Made by a program: the position numbers and the translations under genes. From Acetobacter lovaniensis (GTDB lineage Bacteria; Pseudomonadota; Alphaproteobacteria; Acetobacterales; Acetobacteraceae): 64,000 bases of DNA. Shown piece after piece: positions 28,178 to 37,559 of the stretch; the first letter of the stretch is position 1; each line of letters opens with the position of its first letter. The stretch spans positions 124,001 through 188,000 of the forward strand of contig NZ_JACHIE010000003.1 of NCBI RefSeq assembly GCF_014207635.1, read 5' to 3'. The notes under the pieces are model-generated. The model was given only the letters and a program-made list of their open reading frames with translations, was not told the origin of the DNA and made no database searches.

Positions 28178-29250
28178 GCCGCGTAAGCCTGTTCGTGCTG
28201 ACGTGCGGCTTCCTGACGGGAGGCACGCGGCTCCCGCTGCGCACCGGCGGCAATCTGCTGGTCATAAAACTCGGCAATCCGGGCTATGGCCTCATCGGGC
28301 GTTTCCACCTTGTTGAAGACGGCACGGAATGCAGCCGAAGCAGGCAGCCCGGCAGAATACCAGGACACATGCTTGCGGGCCAGCCGCAGGCCGGGGCGTG
28401 GACCAAAATGCTCCAGCATCATGTTATAATGCTCCAGCACAATGGCTTTTTCCTGTTCCAGTGCGGGGTCTGGCATCTCCTCCCCCGTACGCAGGGCATG
28501 GGCAACCTGCGCCAGAAACCACGGCCGCCCATAGCAGCCGCGCCCGATCATCACCCCATCAGCGCCGGACTGGGCCAGTGCGTTGCGGGCATCGGCTGTG
28601 GTCAGGATGTCGCCGTTCACAATAACGGGCAGGTCCACCGCGTTTTTAACATTGCGCACAAACGCCCAGTCCGCCGTGCCGTTATAAAACTGCTGGCGGG
28701 TGCGCCCGTGCACCGTAATCATGCGAATACCCGCGTCCTGCGCAATACGGGCCAGCACGGGGGCGTTAAGATGCTCATGGTCCCAGCCCATGCGCATTTT
28801 GAGCGTGACAGGCACAGACACGGCCTTGACCACCGTTTGCAGCATGCGCTGTGCCGCGGCCTCGTCCCGCATCAGGGCGGAGCCTGCCATCTGCCCCACG
28901 GCGACCTTTTTAACCGGGCAGCCAAAATTAATGTCGATCAGGTCCGCCCCACGGTCCACGGCAATACGGGCCGCTTCGGCCATGGCCTGCGGGTCACACC
29001 CGGCCAGCTGCACGGCATTGGGGCCACCGGCATCGGCCACTTCGGCCATGCGCAGGGTGGTATCGTTCTCACGCACCATTGCCCATGAGGCAATCATTTC
29101 GGAAACAACAAGGCCAGCCCCAAGCCTGCGGACCAGCCGCCGGAATGGCAGGTCGGTCACGCCGGACATGGGCGCCAGAATTACCGGCGTATCAAGAACA
29201 ACACCGCCCAGATCAATCGGACGCAGCAGAGGTTGCGTTTGCACAGTCAT
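28174..29250 (-). CDS. dusB: tRNA-dihydrouridine synthase DusB (NifR3)
   Basis: About 358 residues. This flavin enzyme reduces specific uridines in tRNA D-loops. The TIM barrel begins [17 protein letters not shown]; the active-site segment [20 protein letters not shown] contains the catalytic cysteine of the GCP motif; [13 protein letters not shown] and [12 protein letters not shown] follow. The frame opens at 29289, but ATG 29250 with AGG nine bases upstream (or ATG 29256) fits the family N-terminus. The classical nifR3-ntrBC neighbourhood is conserved. It overlaps ntrB by four bases. Confidence 0.94.
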   Translation of the reverse strand: MTVQTQPLLRPIDLGGVVLDTPVILAPMSGVTDLPFRRLVRRLGAGLVVSEMIASWAMVRENDTTLRMAEVADAGGPNAVQLAGCDPQAMAEAARIAVDRGADLIDINFGCPVKKVAVGQMAGSALMRDEAAAQRMLQTVVKAVSVPVTLKMRMGWDHEHLNAPVLARIAQDAGIRMITVHGRTRQQFYNGTADWAFVRNVKNAVDLPVIVNGDILTTADARNALAQSGADGVMIGRGCYGRPWFLAQVAHALRTGEEMPDPALEQEKAIVLEHYNMMLEHFGPRPGLRLARKHVSWYSAGLPASAAFRAVFNKVETPDEAIARIAEFYDQQIAAGAQREPRASRQEAARQHEQAYAA

Positions 29251-29335
29251 TTCCATTTGCCTACGAATTAGGCAGAAATACCGGTCCACGCGCCCCTGTG
29301 CAATGTTTTTTCGCCGTCAGCGACGCGGCGCGGTT

Positions 29336-30490
29336 TTACGGCACCAGAACGCTGACGGTAGCCGCACAGGCAATGCCTTCTTCCCGCCCGGTAAAGCCCA
29401 GCCGTTCAGACGTTGTGGCCTTGACCGAAATACGCTCCACATCCACTTCCAGCAGCGCGGCAAGGCGCTCCCGCATGGCCTGCGCATGGGGGCCAATTTT
29501 TGGGCGTTCGCAAATCAGGGTCAGGTCGGCATTGACCAGCATGCCCCCCCGCGCGCGAATACGCTGACCGGCATGGATAAGAAAGCGCGCGCTATCCGCA
29601 TCCTTCCACTCGTTCTGGCTGGGGGGAAAATGCCTGCCGATGTCACCTTCGGCCAGTGCGCCATAAATGGCGTCACACAGCGCATGGATACCCACATCGG
29701 CATCGGAATGACCGGCCAGACCATGCGTGTGGGGAATGGTAATCCCGCACATGATCAGCGGACGCCCTTCCTCAAAGGCATGCACATCATACCCAAGGCC
29801 CACACGCGGCAGCAATGTGGGGCCAATCAGCCTTTCAAGACGCACCAGATCAGCCTCGTATGTCAGTTTGATATTATCTTCATCGCCCGGCACAAGCGCC
29901 ACGCTAAAGCCGGACTCCTCAAGCAGCTTGGCATCATCCGTGGCATTGAGCGAGGCCGCTGCGCGGTGCAGGTCCAAAAACAGGCCAAAGCGGAAACCCT
30001 GAGGCGTTTGCGCACGGAACAGATGCTCGCGCGAGACGGTACCATCAATCACGCCGTCTTTTTCACGCTTGAGGGTATCGGCCACGGGCACAGCGGGAAT
30101 AGCACCGGGATGCTCCGCCAGAGCCGCCACAACATTGGCCACCAGTTGCCCGGTAACATAAGGGCGGGCACCATCATGCACCAGAACCAGATCGGGCTTT
30201 TGCTCCGGTGGCAGGGCGTCCAGCGCCTCCAGCCCGGCGCGCACACTGGCCTGCCGGGTTTGACCACCCTGCACGGGCGGCAGAACAGCCAGCCCCTGCA
30301 ATGCGTCATTCAGGGAGGAAGGGTCCCCCACTGGCTGAATAGAGGAGACATGCGGCAGAAGAGCCTCTGCGGCGTGTCGGATAACGGGCTGGCCAGCAAG
30401 CAGCACGTACTGCTTGGGCGTGGCGCACCCCGTGGTGGCGGCATAGCGGCTGCCTGTACCGGCAGCCAGTAGAATGGCAGCTACTCGCAT
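29336..30490 (-). CDS. ispDF: Bifunctional IspD/IspF (MEP isoprenoid pathway)
   Basis: 384 residues fusing two enzymes of the MEP pathway. Residues 1-220 are 2-C-methyl-D-erythritol 4-phosphate cytidylyltransferase ([27 protein letters not shown]). Residues 226-384 are MECDP synthase ([39 protein letters not shown] with the zinc-ligand His and Asp). Such fusions are common in alphaproteobacteria. ATG 30490 is chosen over 30526 because IspD begins at VAAILLAAG. It heads the dusB-ntr run; the products feed isoprenoid, ubiquinone and hopanoid synthesis. Confidence 0.95.
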   Translation of the reverse strand: MRVAAILLAAGTGSRYAATTGCATPKQYVLLAGQPVIRHAAEALLPHVSSIQPVGDPSSLNDALQGLAVLPPVQGGQTRQASVRAGLEALDALPPEQKPDLVLVHDGARPYVTGQLVANVVAALAEHPGAIPAVPVADTLKREKDGVIDGTVSREHLFRAQTPQGFRFGLFLDLHRAAASLNATDDAKLLEESGFSVALVPGDEDNIKLTYEADLVRLERLIGPTLLPRVGLGYDVHAFEEGRPLIMCGITIPHTHGLAGHSDADVGIHALCDAIYGALAEGDIGRHFPPSQNEWKDADSARFLIHAGQRIRARGGMLVNADLTLICERPKIGPHAQAMRERLAALLEVDVERISVKATTSERLGFTGREEGIACAATVSVLVP

Positions 30491-30535
30491 GTCCGAAGCA
30501 ATGAGGCCACACCCCTGCCCCGTCAAGCCTGAAAA

Positions 30536-30735
30536 TGGGAAAGAGAGGCATCCCCCTCAACACGGTTCCTACCGTGCAGCGGGCAGCACTCTGCACACTG
30601 GCTCACACCGCCAGCGCCCCTGCATGAAGCGCAGGTTACGGCAGCCCCCCACACGCGGGGTTGCCGCCCTGATGGCCGCAAGGGCAGGCGCTCAGACCCG
30701 AGGCTGCGCAAACCCACCCTACCACCAGACCGGTC
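30536..30735 (-). ncRNA. Structured intergenic region, possible RNA element of unknown type
   Basis: The 250-base gap between the PII gene and ispDF has no convincing ORF but is dense in stem-forming sequence on the minus strand: GCC-GCCCT with AGGGC-GGC, GGCA-CCCC with GGGG-TGCC, CCTGC with GCAGG, CTGGC with GCCAG, and CACGGT-AGGA-ACCGTG. I compared it by eye with 6S, SRP, RNase P, tmRNA and common riboswitches and could not assign it. It may be a small RNA, the untranslated leader of ispDF, or merely the tail of the PII mRNA. Confidence 0.3.
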
Positions 30736-30741
30736 TACCCC

Positions 30742-31080
30742 TTAAAGGGCGGCATCCCCAGTCTCACGCGTGCGGATGCGGATGACACGGGTGAGATCGC
30801 TGACAAAAATCTTGCCATCCCCGATCTTGCCCGTATGCGCTGCATCCAGAATCGCTTCCAGAACCTGATCAAGCAGGGCATCGCTTACAGCGACTTCCAC
30901 CTTGATCTTGGGCAGGAAGCTGATCCGGTATTCAGCTCCACGGTAAATTTCCGTCTGCCCTTTCTGGCGACCAAACCCCTTGACTTCCGAGACAGTAATC
31001 CCCTGAACACCCAGCGGCGCAAGCGCTTCGCGGACATCATCGAGTTTAAAGGGCTTTATAATGGCGGTAATCAGCTTCAT
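30742..31080 (-). CDS. PII nitrogen signalling protein (GlnB/GlnK)
   Basis: 112 residues. PII trimers sense 2-oxoglutarate, ATP and ADP and control NtrB, glutamine synthetase adenylylation and AmtB. MKLITAIIKPFKLDDVREAL is the family start, the T-loop has Tyr 51 (RGAEYRISF) for uridylylation, and TGKIGDGKIFV is the B-loop. ATG 31080 is used; eight more in-frame residues upstream are unrelated. Neither glnA nor amtB is adjacent: amtB is at 57750. GlnB and GlnK cannot be told apart reliably, so I give no symbol. Confidence 0.93.
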   Translation of the reverse strand: MKLITAIIKPFKLDDVREALAPLGVQGITVSEVKGFGRQKGQTEIYRGAEYRISFLPKIKVEVAVSDALLDQVLEAILDAAHTGKIGDGKIFVSDLTRVIRIRTRETGDAAL

Positions 31081-31293
31081 ACTGCCTGCAACTCCCTGCT
31101 GCAAAACATTTCCATGACGTTACGATGTTGGCACAGTTAAACACCAATTGCCAAGAGCTTTGATGCACCTCAAGGCAAGACGGCTGGTTTTGTCGCAAAG
31201 GAGGGCGCATAAAGAGGGCATGATCCGCAACAGCCTGCGCGGCTTTTGGGGCGTGCCGCCTGCCAGATGTGTGAATGTTAAGGAAAAAACCGC

Positions 31294-32547
31294 ATGAGCC
31301 CAATCTCCCCCGACGCCACGGCAGAACACGCCAGCACCCACCACCCGCATGTGGCGGACGTGGATGTGTGCATTATCGGCGCGGGGCCAGTTGGTGCCGC
31401 TCTGGCGTGCCGTCTGGCGCGTGGCGGCATGCGGGTGGCTGTGGTGGACAAGGCGGCCCTGCCTCCCATGGAACACCCGGATCTGGACGGGCGCGCCTAC
31501 GCCATTGCCGCAGGTCCCAAGGAGTTTCTGGAAAGTGCCGGGGTGTGGGACCTGCTCCCCGCCGCCTCCTGCCCGATTGAGGAAATTCTGGTCACAGATG
31601 GCAGGCCCGGTGAACCCGCGTCCTCCCTTTTTCTCGAATTCACGCGAGAAGATGCCTCCCAGCCCTTTGGCTGGATGGTGGAAGCCCGCGCCCTGCGCGT
31701 GGCACTGAACAAGTGCCTGAGCACCACACCGGGCGTGACCGTTCTGGCCCCCGCGGAAGCAAAAATTACCCGCACGGCACAAAATGCGCATGTGCAGCTT
31801 CACGATGGCCGCAGCTTTAACGCCCGCCTGATTGTGGCCGCCGATGGCCGCCGAAGCCGCCTGCGCTCAGAAGCCGGTATTCCCCTGACCCGCCTGCCCT
31901 ATGGGCAGACCGCCATTGTGTGCGCCATTGCCCATGAGTTCCCGCACGACAACAGCGCGCTGGAACACTTCCTGCCCGCTGGCCCGTTTGCGCAACTCCC
32001 CATGACGGGCACGGACGAACACCCCTACATGTCCGCCATTGTGTGGAGCGACAAGGACGGCATAGCCGAACGCTTTGCCGCTCTGCCCGACGAGGCCTTT
32101 GCCCGGCAGGTGGAACGCCGCATGGGCAATACCCGCCTTGGCCGTGTAACACCCGTGGGCCGCCGCTGGACTTACCCGCTCTCCGCCCAGTATGCCGCAC
32201 GTTATACAGATACACGGCTCATGCTGGTGGGGGATGCCGCACACGGGATTCACCCCATCGCAGGTCAGGGGCTTAACCTTGGTTACCGGGATGTCATTCA
32301 CCTGAGCCCGCTGCTGCTGGACATCCATGCACAGGGCAAGGACCCCGGCGCCCCCGCGGTGCTTGCACGTTATCAGGCCTTGTGCCGCCCGGCCAATATG
32401 CTCATGCTGGCGGCAACAGATGCGCTGGACAGGCTGTTCAGTAACAACAACCCGGTCCTCCGTCTGGCGCGTGATCTGGGTATTGCGGGCGTGCATCGCT
32501 TTCCTGCCCTGCGGAAAGCTTTTGTAAAGCACGCCATGGGTTTGTAG
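31294..32547 (+). CDS. UbiH/UbiF/COQ6-family FAD monooxygenase
   Basis: 417 residues. Flavin hydroxylase that most likely hydroxylates the ubiquinone ring on the inner membrane. FAD-binding CIIGAGPVGAALACRLARGG lies near residue 26, the second motif reads VAADGRRSRLR, and LVGDAAHGIHPIAGQGLNLG near residue 310 is the third, strongly typical of this family. Which ring position it hydroxylates (UbiH, UbiF, UbiI or UbiL type) cannot be decided. ATG 31294 has AAGGAAAAAA upstream. It reads away from the PII gene across a 213-base divergent region in which I found no sigma-54 type promoter. Confidence 0.87.
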   Translation: MSPISPDATAEHASTHHPHVADVDVCIIGAGPVGAALACRLARGGMRVAVVDKAALPPMEHPDLDGRAYAIAAGPKEFLESAGVWDLLPAASCPIEEILVTDGRPGEPASSLFLEFTREDASQPFGWMVEARALRVALNKCLSTTPGVTVLAPAEAKITRTAQNAHVQLHDGRSFNARLIVAADGRRSRLRSEAGIPLTRLPYGQTAIVCAIAHEFPHDNSALEHFLPAGPFAQLPMTGTDEHPYMSAIVWSDKDGIAERFAALPDEAFARQVERRMGNTRLGRVTPVGRRWTYPLSAQYAARYTDTRLMLVGDAAHGIHPIAGQGLNLGYRDVIHLSPLLLDIHAQGKDPGAPAVLARYQALCRPANMLMLAATDALDRLFSNNNPVLRLARDLGIAGVHRFPALRKAFVKHAMGL

Positions 32548-32563
32548 TTACGGAGTAGCCGGG

Positions 32564-33418
32564 ATGCAGGACGGTAGCGTTACCTCAGTCAGTTCCAGTC
32601 ATTTTGAAGAAAGCAGCATGATGTGCGCGCCACAGCTGACCGTGCTGTGGCGGCAGATGACGCAGGAAGCATGCAGTTGCTATGACCCACTGGTACGCGG
32701 CCTGCTGGCAACCGGCGTACGGAGCCATTCCAGCTTTGCCTCGGCTCTGGCGGCCCTGATTGGCCGCAAACTGGGGGACCGGTCCGTTGCCGCCGATGCA
32801 CTTTCCGAACTGGTGAAGGAAGGCTTTGACGAGGAGCCTGATCTTGTATGCGCGGCGGCCGCCGACCTGCTGGCCATTCGGGAGCGGGACCCGGCCTGCC
32901 CGGATTTTGTAACCCCGTTCCTGTTCTTCAAAGGCTATCACGCGGTGCAGACCTACCGGGTGGCGCGCTGGCTCTGGCTGTCGGAACGGCGGCATCTGGC
33001 CCTGCACCTGCAAAGCCGGGCATCGGAACTGTTCGGGGTGGACATTCACCCAGCCGCACAGCTTGGACGCCGCATTCTGTTTGACCACGGCACCGGCATT
33101 GTGGTGGGGGAGACATCCATTATTGAAGACGATGTTTCCATTCTGCAAAATGTGACCCTTGGTGGCACGGGCAAACATTGCGGAGACCGCCACCCCAAGG
33201 TGCGCCGGGGTGTGCTGATTGGCGCAGGCGCCAAAGTCCTTGGCAATATTGAAATTGGCGAAGGCGCCAAGATTGGGGCAGGCTCCATTGTGCTTGAGCC
33301 CGTACCCCCCTTTACCACCGTGGTAGGTAACCCCGCCCGCAAGGTGGGTGTGCGCCACAAGGGCATGCCTGCCCTGGACATGGACCAGACACTCCCCCCC
33401 ATTGATTACATTATCTGA
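32564..33418 (+). CDS. cysE: Serine O-acetyltransferase
   Basis: 284 residues. Makes O-acetylserine from serine and acetyl-CoA, the first step of cysteine synthesis. The helical N-terminal domain (to about residue 165, including FLFFKGYHAVQTYRVARWLW) precedes a left-handed beta-helix of hexapeptide repeats (ELFGVDIHPAAQLGRRILFD, VGETSIIEDDVSI, IGAGAKVLGNIEIGEGAKIG). The C-terminus ends in Ile-Ile, as in forms that bind O-acetylserine sulfhydrylase, which is suggestive only. ATG 32564 starts 17 bases after the UbiH-like stop; ATG 32618 is an alternative. The cysteine made would also feed GshA. Confidence 0.94.
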   Translation: MQDGSVTSVSSSHFEESSMMCAPQLTVLWRQMTQEACSCYDPLVRGLLATGVRSHSSFASALAALIGRKLGDRSVAADALSELVKEGFDEEPDLVCAAAADLLAIRERDPACPDFVTPFLFFKGYHAVQTYRVARWLWLSERRHLALHLQSRASELFGVDIHPAAQLGRRILFDHGTGIVVGETSIIEDDVSILQNVTLGGTGKHCGDRHPKVRRGVLIGAGAKVLGNIEIGEGAKIGAGSIVLEPVPPFTTVVGNPARKVGVRHKGMPALDMDQTLPPIDYII

Positions 33419-33602
33419 CACCCAGAGCATGGGGGCACGTGCTGCGCGGCTCCTGCCCCCATATACCTTAACCAGCCTACTGCTGGCACGATGCTTTACC
33501 CAGCCCCGTGGCACAGTGCGACACCGGACAATTCGGCGCAGAGCGGGCACAAAAAAGGGCGGAGCCTGATCTCCCACCCTGACAGGATTTTACAGATAAA
33601 AC

Positions 33603-33679
33603 TGGCGCGCCCTATTGGATTCGAACCAATGACCCACAGCTTAGAAGGCTGTTGCTCTATCCGACTGAGCTAAGGGCGC
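33603..33679 (-). tRNA. tRNA-Arg (anticodon TCT)
   Basis: 77 bases including encoded CCA. Acceptor arm GCGCCCT/AGGGCGC, D-arm AGCTCAGTCGGATAGAGC, anticodon loop CTTCTAA and T-arm TTGGTTCGAATCCAA all fold normally. Confidence 0.97.
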
Positions 33680-33721
33680 GAAAAGCCTCCCATCCCGCAT
33701 ACAGGGGATGGAGGCTGAAAT

Positions 33722-34027
33722 TCAGTGCGTCCAGTTCTGTATCCGGTTATAGCCGAAATTATCGGCATAAACCTTGGGACGACGGTGCCGCTGCGCTGGC
33801 TGCTCAACCTCATAAGCAATCTGCTCATGCTGGGCGTATGCCTCGGCGGCCTCGCGGCTGTCAAACAGAAGACGGAGCTGGGACCGGGTATCCGCGCTGC
33901 CGGTCCACCCCATAAGGGCATCCTGCCTGCGTGGAGCGCTCTGACCGTATTCAAACACCCATTTGCGGGTGCCTGCCAGACCGGACTGACCTGCTGGCTT
34001 GGACTGCTGATAAATACGCGCTGGCAT
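33722..34027 (-). CDS. NADH:ubiquinone oxidoreductase NDUFS4-like subunit
   Basis: 101 residues of the complex I 18 kDa (NDUFS4) accessory family, found in alphaproteobacteria and mitochondria. It sits on the peripheral arm. ARIYQQSKPAGQSGLAGTRK, DALMGWTGSADTRSQL, LLFDSREAAEAYAQ and the end YADNFGYNRIQNWTH are characteristic. ATG 34027 has GGGAGG six bases upstream. The gene lies between tRNA-Pro and tRNA-Arg on the same strand, far from any nuo operon. Confidence 0.9.
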   Translation of the reverse strand: MPARIYQQSKPAGQSGLAGTRKWVFEYGQSAPRRQDALMGWTGSADTRSQLRLLFDSREAAEAYAQHEQIAYEVEQPAQRHRRPKVYADNFGYNRIQNWTH

Positions 34028-34049
34028 TACGTGCCTCCCGCTTTATTTA

Positions 34050-34126
34050 TGGTCGGGGCGCCCGGACTCGAACCGGGGGCCTCGTGTACCCAAAACACGC
34101 GCGCTACCAGGCTGCGCCACGCCCCG
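34050..34126 (-). tRNA. tRNA-Pro (anticodon TGG)
   Basis: 77 bases including CCA. Acceptor CGGGGCG/CGCCCCG, anticodon stem-loop GTGTTTTGGGTACAC, and T-arm CCGGTTCGAGTCCGG. Confidence 0.97.
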
Positions 34127-34184
34127 AACAAGCGGGAAACTAGGCGTCTAATTATAAACTGGCAACCCTGTGGCGCTAAAAAAA

Positions 34185-34670
34185 TTACTCCGCACACTCT
34201 TTTTTGTTACTGACCAGTGGCGGCACGAACAGCGGAGCCGTATCCCACGGAAAAAGAACCCACGTATCCTGCGGAACTTCCGTAATAAACAGATCGGTCA
34301 AGGGCTTACCGGCAGGTTTGGCATACAGGCAGGCAAAATAGGCTTTGGGCAGACATTCGCGCACAAAGCGTGCGGTCACGCCGGAATCGACCAGATCATC
34401 AATGATCAGGAACCCTTCCCCATCCCCCGCGGCCTCTGGTGCCTTGATAATCTGGGGCTGACCCATTTCTTCTTCGTCATAGGTCACGACGGAGATGGTC
34501 TCGATCAACCGGCACCCCAGTTCCCGGGCGGCAATGGCTGCGGGAATTAACCCGCCACGGGTAACCGCCACAATACCTTTAAAGGGCATTCTGGGCATAA
34601 GAGCCGCCGCCAGCGCCCGTGCATCCCTATGCAGTTGCTCCCATGTTACCGTGGCATATTGCACAGCCAT
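34185..34670 (-). CDS. gpt: Xanthine-guanine phosphoribosyltransferase
   Basis: 161 residues. Salvages xanthine and guanine to XMP and GMP using PRPP. The PRPP loop FLIIDDLVDSGVTARFV near residue 87 and the N-terminal AVTRGGLIPAAIAARELG are typical of the Gpt family, as is the end segment WVLFPWD. ATG 34670 gives the usual N-terminus; an upstream in-frame start at 34679 adds three residues. It stands alone after tRNA-Pro. Confidence 0.93.
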   Translation of the reverse strand: MAVQYATVTWEQLHRDARALAAALMPRMPFKGIVAVTRGGLIPAAIAARELGCRLIETISVVTYDEEEMGQPQIIKAPEAAGDGEGFLIIDDLVDSGVTARFVRECLPKAYFACLYAKPAGKPLTDLFITEVPQDTWVLFPWDTAPLFVPPLVSNKKECAE

Positions 34671-34679
34671 AAACACCAT

Positions 34680-34853
34680 CCTTTAACAATCACGCCGCAG
34701 GCCGGGTTACCCCCTGCCTTTATGCGCCCTCTTTAGCAGGAAGAAGCACCAGTTCCTACAGAGTGTTGCGCACCCGCAATCACCCCTTTGTCAGGCCCGG
34801 TCAAAACCAGATGAGGCATAGCGACAGGGCGCGGCTATAGACTGCAGGGCGGA
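34680..34853. other. Intergenic stretch with no feature seen
   Basis: About 170 bases between gpt and the next minus-strand ORF; no ORF, RNA or strong repeat was recognised. Confidence 0.6.
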
Positions 34854-35105
34854 TCAGTCCTCATCCTCTCCACCGGGGGTATCACCGATCCGTTCCAGAT
34901 ATTCGGGCTCTCCGTAATCGCCTATGTCTTCATCCACATCCATGCGCACGACCACGGCCCCGGCAACATGCAGGATACCGGCCCGGATTTTGTCCACGCG
35001 CCTGCGTGCATCTTCCACGTTCGGGCACACAATGGGCACTCCCGCCCGCAATACCCCGCCCTGCCATACAAATGGCTGAAACACGATCCGCTCCGCTACC
35101 GCCAT
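34854..35105 (-). CDS. Small conserved-looking hypothetical protein
   Basis: 83 residues, soluble, with an acidic tail (EYLERIGDTPGGEDED). It contains a central VEDARRRVDKIRAGILHVAG helix but no recognised domain. GC-rich third positions over its length support coding. ATG 35105 is preferred to 35120 for its match to coding onset. No operon partner is obvious. Function unknown. Confidence 0.5.
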   Translation of the reverse strand: MAVAERIVFQPFVWQGGVLRAGVPIVCPNVEDARRRVDKIRAGILHVAGAVVVRMDVDEDIGDYGEPEYLERIGDTPGGEDED

Positions 35106-35199
35106 GTTAGCCTTCCACACGCAATATGTTCTTTGTTTGTTCTATCACATATGCAGCCGCTGGCAAAGGCGATAATACACACAGCCAATAAGCATACCG

Positions 35200-35388
35200 T
35201 TACCGTTGTACGGTGCCTCCTGCCGCCATATGGGGGAGCGGCATGCCATATTGCTCCCCATACCGTGCGGCAAACACATCGCGCTCCAGCCGTTCGCAAT
35301 AATCCAGAGAGCGGATCAGTGCTTTCTCGGCCTGTGCCGTGCGGCCATAACTCCGTTTGTCATGCCGCCAGAGCATAAGCACATTCAC
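35200..35388 (-). CDS. Small hypothetical protein downstream of COG0523 gene
   Basis: 62 residues, basic and charged (MLWRHDKRSYGRTAQAEKAL, LDYCERLERDVFAARYGEQYG), no membrane segment. It lies about 140 bases after the COG0523 GTPase stop on the same strand, so it may be the tail gene of that zinc-responsive unit. Codon use is moderately gene-like and the ribosome site is weak. I do not recognise a family and the call may be wrong. Confidence 0.35.
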   Translation of the reverse strand: MNVLMLWRHDKRSYGRTAQAEKALIRSLDYCERLERDVFAARYGEQYGMPLPHMAAGGTVQR

Positions 35389-35529
35389 GGATCATGCATC
35401 GTCACTATGCCAGGTTACGCGCTGGCGTATGCTGGGGGCAAGGCATCAAATGCCTGCCAGTCATTGCCGTCATACCTGCGCCAGACCTCGTGGCGCAGGG
35501 TGCGTTCGTACTGGGGGCTGGCGCGCAGG

Positions 35530-36747
35530 TCATGGCTCCACGGGCTCCGTCTGCCACGCGGGGAACGGGTCTGGCAGGTTTGCAAACATGCTTCCGTCAA
35601 AAAGAGTTTGCCCGGCATCTGGCACAAGGCAGGCGTTCAATGCGGCGCGAATGGCGGCCTCGTCCATATCGGCCGTGCCGATAAACACCATTTCCTGCCT
35701 GCGGTCGCCATAAACCCGGTCCCACCGGGAAACCAGCATATCCTGCCATTCCGTATCTTCCGGCCAATGTTCGGGAGGAATGGCAACCCACCAGTGCCCG
35801 GCGGCCTGTGTTTGCACCAGAGCACCAGCCAGCCCCAGTTCGCCCACCCACATGGGTCTGGTCGCCAGCCAGAAATACCCCTTGCCGCGCACAACACCCG
35901 GCCAGGCATGATCTATAAAAGCCTTGAACTTTTCGGGAATAAACGGGCGACGTGCCCTAAAAACAAAACTACGGATACCGTATTCATCCGTTTCGGGAAC
36001 ATGGTCTGTAAACCCGTAAAGCTCTTTATACCATAATGGGTTTTTGTGAGCCTTCTCGTAATCAAATCGGTACGTATTCAAAATCCTGTCCAACGGCACC
36101 ACGGAATTGTCTGTCTCCACAATATCGGCATCCGGGTTCAGGCTCATAATAATCTGGCGGGCGGCTACGCGCTGTTCGGGCGTGGCGCTGGAAACCTTGT
36201 TGAGCACAACAACATCTGCAAATTCAATCTGCTCCACCAGCAGGGAAACCAGAGCGCGTTCATCATCCTCCCCCGCGATTTCTCCCCGATCCTTGAGAAA
36301 ATCGGTTGAGCCGTAATCGTTCAGAAGGTTAACCGCATCCACAACGGTTACCATGGTATCCAGCCGGGCTATGTCCGCCAGACTGGCACCGGCTGCGTCG
36401 CGGAACTCAAACGTGGCGGCAATAGGCAGAGGTTCCGCAATTCCGGTTGATTCCACCAGAAGATAATCAAACCGCCCATCTTCGGCCAGCCTGCGTACTT
36501 CCTGCAACAGGTCATCACGCAAGGTGCAGCAGATGCAACCGTTACTCATTTCCACCAGTTTTTCATCCGTGCGGGAGAGGTTGCTCCCACCGCGCACCAG
36601 ATCGGCGTCTATGTTCACATCGCTCATGTCATTCACAATGACCGCAACCTTGCGGCCTGTGCGGTTATTCAGAATGTAATTGAGCAAGGTTGTTTTTCCG
36701 GCACCAAGAAAACCGGACAAAACAGTAACGGGCAGTCTGGCGGGCAT
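35530..36747 (-). CDS. COG0523 (CobW/ZigA-type) metallochaperone GTPase
   Basis: 405 residues. G3E-family P-loop GTPase with Walker [10 protein letters not shown] (12-20), the metal-binding C-x-C-C motif at Cys 71, 73 and 74 (SNGCICC), NKVSSAT as the base-recognition NKxx, and a CobW C-terminal domain. Members of this subgroup deliver or allocate zinc during zinc starvation. A Zur-like palindrome 43 bases upstream of the start supports that role over cobalamin or nitrile hydratase functions. ATG 36747 follows AGGTTCTCCC, a weak site. It is divergent from nothing; mntP lies upstream on the same strand. Confidence 0.88.
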   Translation of the reverse strand: MPARLPVTVLSGFLGAGKTTLLNYILNNRTGRKVAVIVNDMSDVNIDADLVRGGSNLSRTDEKLVEMSNGCICCTLRDDLLQEVRRLAEDGRFDYLLVESTGIAEPLPIAATFEFRDAAGASLADIARLDTMVTVVDAVNLLNDYGSTDFLKDRGEIAGEDDERALVSLLVEQIEFADVVVLNKVSSATPEQRVAARQIIMSLNPDADIVETDNSVVPLDRILNTYRFDYEKAHKNPLWYKELYGFTDHVPETDEYGIRSFVFRARRPFIPEKFKAFIDHAWPGVVRGKGYFWLATRPMWVGELGLAGALVQTQAAGHWWVAIPPEHWPEDTEWQDMLVSRWDRVYGDRRQEMVFIGTADMDEAAIRAALNACLVPDAGQTLFDGSMFANLPDPFPAWQTEPVEP

Positions 36748-36789
36748 GGGAGAACCTTATTGTTGCGGCATACTCCCTCCGGTGTATAC

Positions 36790-36802
36790 GTTATAATATA
36801 AC
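36790..36802. promoter_or_regulatory. Candidate Zur operator
   Basis: GTTATAATATAAC is a 13-base palindrome (only the centre base unpaired) inside an AT-rich run, and matches the alphaproteobacterial Zur-box pattern. It sits just upstream of the COG0523 GTPase gene, where a zinc-repressed promoter is expected. Confidence 0.6.
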
Positions 36803-36894
36803 ATAACAATTACGACTTGAAATTAAAACGCCAGCCCGCAGGCAAAGCAGCCTCGGGGCAGGCCTGCACCCGCCCTGCCCCGCCCATACCCGTC

Positions 36895-37482
36895 TTATGG
36901 CGCGCTGAGATGCGTATAAAGAATGGAACAGCCTATGCCGATCAGCGCACACCCGCCCAGAATTTCTGCGTAACGACCAATCCACACGCTGGCATGTCGG
37001 CCAATAATCACCCCCATTGTGGCCACAACGGTTGTAATGCCGCCTATAATCAGGCAGGCGGACAGAATATTCACCTGCATGACACCAAGGCTAACCCCCA
37101 CAGCCGTTGCATCGATGCTGGTAGCCAGTGCGGTTGTGACCAGACCAAGCACCCCACGCCGCGGCGATGCCTGATCCACAACCTGTTCTGACTGGGTCTG
37201 CTCTTCGCCCCGCACGGCAAGGCGGATCATGTTGCCACCAATGACCAGCAGCAGGCCAAAGGCAATCCAGTGGTCAACCGCTGCAATCCATGTGCTGAGT
37301 GCTAACCCCAGAACCCAGCCGATGACTGGTGTTATGGCTTCAAAAAAACCAAAGACCGCGCCTATGCGCACGGCGTCATTCAAACGGGCAGTCTGCTGGC
37401 TTGCCCCTTTGCCAACAGCCGCGGCAAAGGCATCCACCGACAGGCTGAGCCCCAGAACACCCAGCGTGAAAAAACCAGTCAT
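36895..37482 (-). CDS. mntP: Manganese efflux pump MntP
   Basis: 195 residues, six membrane segments in two repeated halves. It exports Mn2+ from the cytoplasm. LGVLGLSLSVDAFAAAVGKG and the second repeat VTTALATSIDATAVGVSLG carry the paired aspartates of the transport site. The frame is open to 37614, but ATG 37482 begins at the family start. It lies directly behind a yybP-ykoY riboswitch, which turns the gene on at high Mn2+. Confidence 0.94.
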   Translation of the reverse strand: MTGFFTLGVLGLSLSVDAFAAAVGKGASQQTARLNDAVRIGAVFGFFEAITPVIGWVLGLALSTWIAAVDHWIAFGLLLVIGGNMIRLAVRGEEQTQSEQVVDQASPRRGVLGLVTTALATSIDATAVGVSLGVMQVNILSACLIIGGITTVVATMGVIIGRHASVWIGRYAEILGGCALIGIGCSILYTHLSAP

Positions 37483-37559
37483 GAGAAGTCCACGGGCCGC
37501 AGGAAACACAAACAGCAGACAGAAATCCCCCGGCCACAACTGGGACTTCCTCCGCCGTT

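Noticed and set aside
30536..30735. 6S, SRP, RNase P or tmRNA gene
   Set aside because: Hallmark motifs such as GGAAGGAAGCAGCC, GAGGAAAGTCC or a TTCGA T-loop are absent; kept only as an unassigned structured region.
31081..31293. Sigma-54 promoter upstream of the PII gene
   Set aside because: A TGGCAC is present near 31125 but no TTGC at the correct distance on either strand.
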